A stretch of 64,000 nucleotides of DNA from Halorubrum sp. PV6 (lineage in GTDB: Archaea; Halobacteriota; Halobacteria; Halobacteriales; Haloferacaceae): assembly GCF_003990725.2 (NCBI RefSeq), contig NZ_CP030064.1, positions 310,001 to 374,000 on the forward strand. Direction: 5' to 3'. Shown here one piece after another: positions 60,558 through 64,000 of this stretch (its first letter is position 1; the number at the start of each line of letters is the position of its first letter). The notes under the pieces are model-generated. The model did not search any database, was not told where the DNA came from, and saw only the letters and a program-made list of their open reading frames with translations. The position numbers were made by a program, and so were the translations under genes.

Positions 60558-62066
60558 TCAGAGGAACGGCCGCCAGTAGTACGGGCTCACGAACCCTTCG
60601 ATGACCGCGGCGACCGCGATCAACACGCCGACGCCGATCGACACCCAGAACGCGCGTTCGAGCGCGTCGGCGAACCTCTCACGCGAGAGACGCCCGCGAA
60701 ACGCTCGCCACGAGGCGATTCCGAGGTGGATCCCGAGCGCGCCGGAGATGAAAAGCGCCGGGAGTTCGAAAATTCCGTGCGGGGCGACGAAGGCGAGCAG
60801 CGCGGCGAGGTTCTCTTCGAGCGCCGCGATGGCGCCGAGCGCGACGCTGTTGAACGCGACGGACGAGAGCGCGGGGAGACCGAGCGCGGTGCCCGCGAAG
60901 GCGGTCGCGATGGCGACCGACCAGTTGTTCCCGAAGAAGTTCAGCGCGGCCGCCGGCGGCAGATGGCCGACCAGCCGCGATTCGATCGAGGTGGTAACCG
61001 CGCCGACGAAGGGGTCGACGGCAAGCCATCCGACCGCGCCGAACGCCACGCCGACGAGGACGGCGACCGCGTGGAGGCCCGGCGTGTCCCGGACGAACGT
61101 CCGCATCTCGCGCCACCCGCGGCGGACCCCGCCGACGAACTGGGCGCGGAGCGACGCGCCGACCGGCTCGACGGGAGCGAGCACGCCGCGGTGGTCGCCG
61201 TACAGCGCGGTCTTGAGCAGGTCGAGCGCGGGCGCGGCGACGACCGCGCTGCCGAGGGCGACGACGGCCCCGCCGCCGAGGAACGCGAGCGCGGACGTGA
61301 CCGACGAGACGGCCACGAGGACGCCGACGGCCACGACGAGGTACGCGAGCGCGTCGACCGGGTTCGCACGGATGAACCCGCCGGCGCCTTCGACGGCGCC
61401 GACGACGCCCGTCTCGTCGATGACGACCGCCGACGGGGCGAACGCGAACACGGCGCGGACGGCGAGCAGGACGACCAACACGACGAGCAGGCCGAAGAGC
61501 GCGACGGCGGCCCCGAGGAACGGATTGACGAGGAACGCCCCGCCGACGGCGACGGCCGCGAGCGACACCACGCCCGCCCACACCACGAACTCGGCGACGT
61601 AGAGCCCGAGGAACGTGACCCAACGCCGTCGCACGCCGTCGATCCCGGCTGTGAGCCCTCGCTGGCCGCGAATCCGCCCCGCCACCGCCGACATCTGGCC
61701 GGCGGAGACCGCGGCGTACGTCAGGACGGCCAACAGCAGGGTGGCGACGGTCCCGGCGGTCACGAGGAGGACCGCGGTCGGCGACGCGAGGGGTTCGAGC
61801 GCCGGCCCGATGCTCTCGGCCCACGCCTGTAGCGCCTCCGGGTCCTGCGTCTCGGGGGGCGTCACGTCGAGTTCGGCGAGCGCGCGACGCGCGTCGGCGA
61901 GTCGTCCGGTCAACTCGAAGTGGAGGTACGTCCCGGCGAGCGCCACGAAGAGGCCCATCCGGGCGATAACAGGGATCGCGGTCCCGAGGAGGTAAAACGG
62001 GAGCAGATCGGCGGGGCGCCGTCGGAGGGTCGCCGCGGTGGCGGAAACGGCGGCTGATAGGTCCAT
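60558..62066 (-). CDS. Polytopic membrane protein with SpoIIM-like (DUF95) C-terminal domain
   Basis: 502 aa, about 11-12 membrane segments. The N-terminal half has a YIP/DUF7847-like membrane region (DLLPFYLLGTAIPVIARMGL and VVWAGVVSLAAVAVGGAFLV); the C-terminal 190 residues match the stage II sporulation protein M family (LNFFGNNWSVAIATAFAGTA, then FVAPHGIFELPALFISGALG). No sporulation exists in archaea; such proteins are thought to help membrane remodelling or protein complexes at the membrane. Fusion of the two halves is notable but not unique. Confidence 0.75.
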   Translation of the reverse strand: MDLSAAVSATAATLRRRPADLLPFYLLGTAIPVIARMGLFVALAGTYLHFELTGRLADARRALAELDVTPPETQDPEALQAWAESIGPALEPLASPTAVLLVTAGTVATLLLAVLTYAAVSAGQMSAVAGRIRGQRGLTAGIDGVRRRWVTFLGLYVAEFVVWAGVVSLAAVAVGGAFLVNPFLGAAVALFGLLVVLVVLLAVRAVFAFAPSAVVIDETGVVGAVEGAGGFIRANPVDALAYLVVAVGVLVAVSSVTSALAFLGGGAVVALGSAVVAAPALDLLKTALYGDHRGVLAPVEPVGASLRAQFVGGVRRGWREMRTFVRDTPGLHAVAVLVGVAFGAVGWLAVDPFVGAVTTSIESRLVGHLPPAAALNFFGNNWSVAIATAFAGTALGLPALSSVAFNSVALGAIAALEENLAALLAFVAPHGIFELPALFISGALGIHLGIASWRAFRGRLSRERFADALERAFWVSIGVGVLIAVAAVIEGFVSPYYWRPFL

Positions 62067-62115
62067 GCGCTCGGGTTCGGTCGTCGGATACTTAAAAACG
62101 GAGTCGCCGCGTCGA

Positions 62116-63576
62116 TCACTTCGAGGGGCGGTCCGGCGGCGACTCCGGAGACGCCTCCGTAGACGACGGCGCGTCGTCTCCCGCTGCGTTGGCGTCGCGC
62201 TCGCTCGTTCGCTCGGCCATCATCGCGGCGGCGCGGTCGGCCCACCCCGAGTAGCGGAAGCCGGCGGCGACGACGAGCGCCATCCAGACGTACGCGAGGG
62301 ACACGCCGACGTAGGCGCCCTGCGGGCCGAATCCGGCCGTTCTCCCGAGGGCCCACGACGCGCCGAGAAAGAGACCGAACATCGCTGACACCCGAGCGAC
62401 GAAGGGGATTCTGGTCTCGCTGGCGCCCTGTAACGCCCCGGAGAGCGCCGAAAACGACACGAAGGCGGCGCCGGCGACGCCGTACACCCGAGCGAAGTCG
62501 ACCGCGTACGCGATCGTGGGCGCGTCGTCGGTGAACAGCGGTACGAAGCGCGGAGCGAGCGCGACGAGTCCGAGCCCGATGGTCCCGACCGTCACCACGC
62601 CCAGGCCCGCGACGGCCCACCCGTTGAACCGGGCTTCTTCGGCGTCGCCCGCGCCGAGCGACTGACCGACAAGCACCGAGGCGGCGACGTTGTACCCCCG
62701 CGAGAGGGGAGCCGTCACCTGCTGGTACACCCGCCGGCCGATCTGGAACCCGGCGTTGACCGCCTCGCCGAACCCGAGGAGCAGGGCGTTGAACGGGAAT
62801 TCGGCGACCTCCGAGCCGATGCCTTCGAGGACGCGGGGCGCGCTCACCCGGAGGAGCTGGCTCGCGATCGTCGGGTCGCGGGGTCTGGCGAACGAGGCGG
62901 CGGTCCACGGCCCCCAGATGGCGAGACACAGGAGCCCCGCCGTGAGCACGTTGGCGCCGGCGGTCGCGAGGCCGACGCCGACGACCTCCAGCCGCGGGAG
63001 GCCGAACAGCCCGAGCCCGAGACAGATCGACCCCGCGATGTTGACCGAGTTGGCGACGACGTTGACGTACATCGGCGTGCGGGTGTCGCCCGTCCCCTGC
63101 AGCGCGCGGGCGGCGATCAACGCGACGTGGCGCGCGGGGGCGGTCGCGAAGACGATCGCGAGGTACGTCGACCCGAGCGCGACGACCGCCGCGGGCGTCC
63201 GCTTGCCGACGAGTCGCCCGAAGAGGTCGATCGCGTGCTCGCCGAACAGGAAGCCGAAGAGCACGAAGGGCGTCCCCGCCAGCGCGCCCACGAGGATCGC
63301 CTGCGTCACCGCCTCGTCGCGCGTGCCGGTCGCGCCCGCCCCCGTGTCCTGCGAGGAGAGCGCGATCGCGCCGCCGCCGAGGCCGAGGCCGATCCGGAGC
63401 GGGAACCGCGCGTAGAGGTCGGCGAGCCCGATCGCGACGACGGCCGCCGGGGAGAACAGCGCGGTGACGAGCACGTCGGTCGTCCGCATCGCGGTGCGGA
63501 ACGTCTGCTCGGCCATCACCGGCCACGCGAGCGAAAAGACCCGCGTCCAGACGCGTCGCAGCCGCGAGAGGTCCAT
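62116..63576 (-). CDS. MATE-family multidrug/cation antiporter
   Basis: 486 aa, about twelve membrane helices in two MatE repeats (MAEQTFRTAMRTTDVLVTAL in the first, RVLEGIGSEVAEFPFNALLL in the second). Repeats are related and connected by a cytoplasmic loop, as usual. It should export drugs or metabolites with sodium or proton antiport. The last 30 residues are an acidic cytoplasmic tail (AAGDDAPSSTEASPESPPDR). The minus-strand ATATAAAT box (63604-63611) is 28-35 bp before the start at 63576. Confidence 0.88.
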   Translation of the reverse strand: MDLSRLRRVWTRVFSLAWPVMAEQTFRTAMRTTDVLVTALFSPAAVVAIGLADLYARFPLRIGLGLGGGAIALSSQDTGAGATGTRDEAVTQAILVGALAGTPFVLFGFLFGEHAIDLFGRLVGKRTPAAVVALGSTYLAIVFATAPARHVALIAARALQGTGDTRTPMYVNVVANSVNIAGSICLGLGLFGLPRLEVVGVGLATAGANVLTAGLLCLAIWGPWTAASFARPRDPTIASQLLRVSAPRVLEGIGSEVAEFPFNALLLGFGEAVNAGFQIGRRVYQQVTAPLSRGYNVAASVLVGQSLGAGDAEEARFNGWAVAGLGVVTVGTIGLGLVALAPRFVPLFTDDAPTIAYAVDFARVYGVAGAAFVSFSALSGALQGASETRIPFVARVSAMFGLFLGASWALGRTAGFGPQGAYVGVSLAYVWMALVVAAGFRYSGWADRAAAMMAERTSERDANAAGDDAPSSTEASPESPPDRPSK

Positions 63577-63603
63577 CTGTCACCACAGAGACGGCCCCTC
63601 CGC

Positions 63604-63611
63604 ATTTATAT
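63604..63611 (-). promoter_or_regulatory. TATA-like box of the MATE gene
   Basis: ATTTATAT on the plus strand reads ATATAAAT on the minus strand, 28-35 bp before the MATE ATG. Confidence 0.55.
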
Positions 63612-63702
63612 GTCGGAGCCGACGCCGGCCGCGACGGGGCATCACCGCTCCGAGCGCGGCCGTGTACCGACGCCGGTCGCGATCGGGGTTCCGTGCCCGA
63701 AC

Positions 63703-63709
63703 GTTAAAG
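63703..63709 (+). promoter_or_regulatory. TATA-like box of the gene at 63733
   Basis: GTTAAAG lies 24-30 bp before the ATG at 63733, after a purine-rich GCCCGAAC stretch. Confidence 0.45.
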
Positions 63710-63732
63710 CACGCGAACGACTCACACGGGCT

Positions 63733-64000
63733 ATGGACGTGTTCGTGTACGGCACGCTGACCGAACCGGAGCGAGCCGCAGAGGTGCTCGACTCGTACGT
63801 GTACGTCGGCTCGGCGACGCTGTTCGGGCTTCACCTCGTCGAGGGGCGGTACCCGACGCTCGCGCCGGGCGGCGAGACGGGCGGTCGCCTCCTCCGGACC
63901 GACGAGTCGGCCGCGCTCGACGCCTACGAGTCCGTCGAGACGGGGCTGTACCGACGGGTGTCGGTCCCGCTCGACGCGCCGGAGGGGCACCCCGACGAGG
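63733..64000 (+). CDS. Gamma-glutamylcyclotransferase-like (AIG2) protein, truncated by the window edge
   Basis: The first 89 codons are seen. The VFVYGTLTEPERAAEVL start is the AIG2/GGCT-like family mark, followed by ATLFGLHLVEGRYPTLAPGG and ALDAYESVETGLYRRVSVPL, which contains the acidic residue region of the active site. The 3' end lies beyond base 64000. Family members make 5-oxoproline from gamma-glutamyl compounds; in haloarchaea, which use gamma-glutamylcysteine as the thiol, a role in its turnover is possible (inference). Confidence 0.85.
   Translation, partial: MDVFVYGTLTEPERAAEVLDSYVYVGSATLFGLHLVEGRYPTLAPGGETGGRLLRTDESAALDAYESVETGLYRRVSVPLDAPEGHPDE

Noticed and set aside
1-64000. 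CRISPR arrays, insertion sequences or prophage
   Set aside because: No array of direct repeats with spacers, no transposase motif and no phage structural genes were found on either strand.

Overview
The window looks like chromosomal DNA of a halophilic archaeon (class Halobacteria). It is GC-rich, and most predicted proteins are loaded with Asp and Glu. Many starts appear leaderless, with a TATA-like box about 25-32 bp before the start codon. The marker genes are archaeal: A-type ATP synthase, TiaS, L40e, Sec61 beta, archaemetzincin, class I CCA-adding enzyme and an Lhr-type helicase. Several small proteins resemble haloarchaea-only families. The genus cannot be fixed from this piece; a Halorubrum-like organism would fit. 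I see no insertion sequence, prophage, CRISPR array or origin, so this is a core-genome stretch with small accessory genes between housekeeping blocks.

Layout. 1-5028: high-affinity phosphate uptake (pstC cut by the window edge, pstA, pstB, phoU and an AbrB-PhoU fusion regulator), with overlapping or closely packed genes. 5092-9914: small single genes (coiled-coil protein, LMW-phosphatase/arsenate-reductase-like protein, DUF302 protein, M24 peptidase, zinc ribbon, VOC protein). 10029-13935: a Tat-exported beta-propeller lipoprotein, tiaS (agmatidine in tRNA-Ile2) and an HTH regulator. 14001-24723: a MinD-type ATPase with a long acidic tail, divergent from the A-type ATP synthase genes atpH-I-K-E-C-F-A-B-D. 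25320-30709: a TauE/SafE permease with a small partner, photolyase, cysS and small membrane proteins. 30694-36260: glycerate kinase, DUF99, DUF5786-like, MBL hydrolase, L40e, thioredoxin, Sec61 beta, pdxT-hisE and a SHOCT protein. 36417-47607: an unusual Tat lipoprotein with a possible 21-codon leader ORF, leuS, a four-PAS histidine kinase, an Lhr helicase and a phosphoesterase. 47983-52961: a PiT-family permease, a YgfZ/GcvT-like protein, a winged-helix protein, archaemetzincin facing a UPF0146 gene, and a HAD hydrolase. 53004-54875: two tRNA genes facing cca. 54944-64000: paired fluoride channels, a HerA-like ATPase, two PCMT-like methyltransferases, two Hsp20 proteins, a SpoIIM-like membrane protein, a MATE transporter and a truncated gamma-glutamylcyclotransferase-like gene.

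Links between genes. The phosphate cluster holds transporter, PhoU and a likely DNA-binding PhoU relative together. TiaS is encoded in the same window as an intronless CAT-anticodon tRNA that is probably its substrate. The two tRNA genes lack encoded CCA and sit next to the CCA-adding enzyme. The MinD-like gene shares its upstream region with the ATP synthase operon.

No complete new defence or mobile system is visible. The most unusual items are the Tat lipoprotein with an H-x-H-D-W-E motif and a translationally coupled leader ORF, the interlocked divergent promoters between archaemetzincin and UPF0146, the MinD protein with an acidic tail ending in an amphipathic segment, a methyltransferase paralogue that has lost the isoaspartyl-binding motif, and a G-quadruplex-prone intergenic block around 47650-47755.
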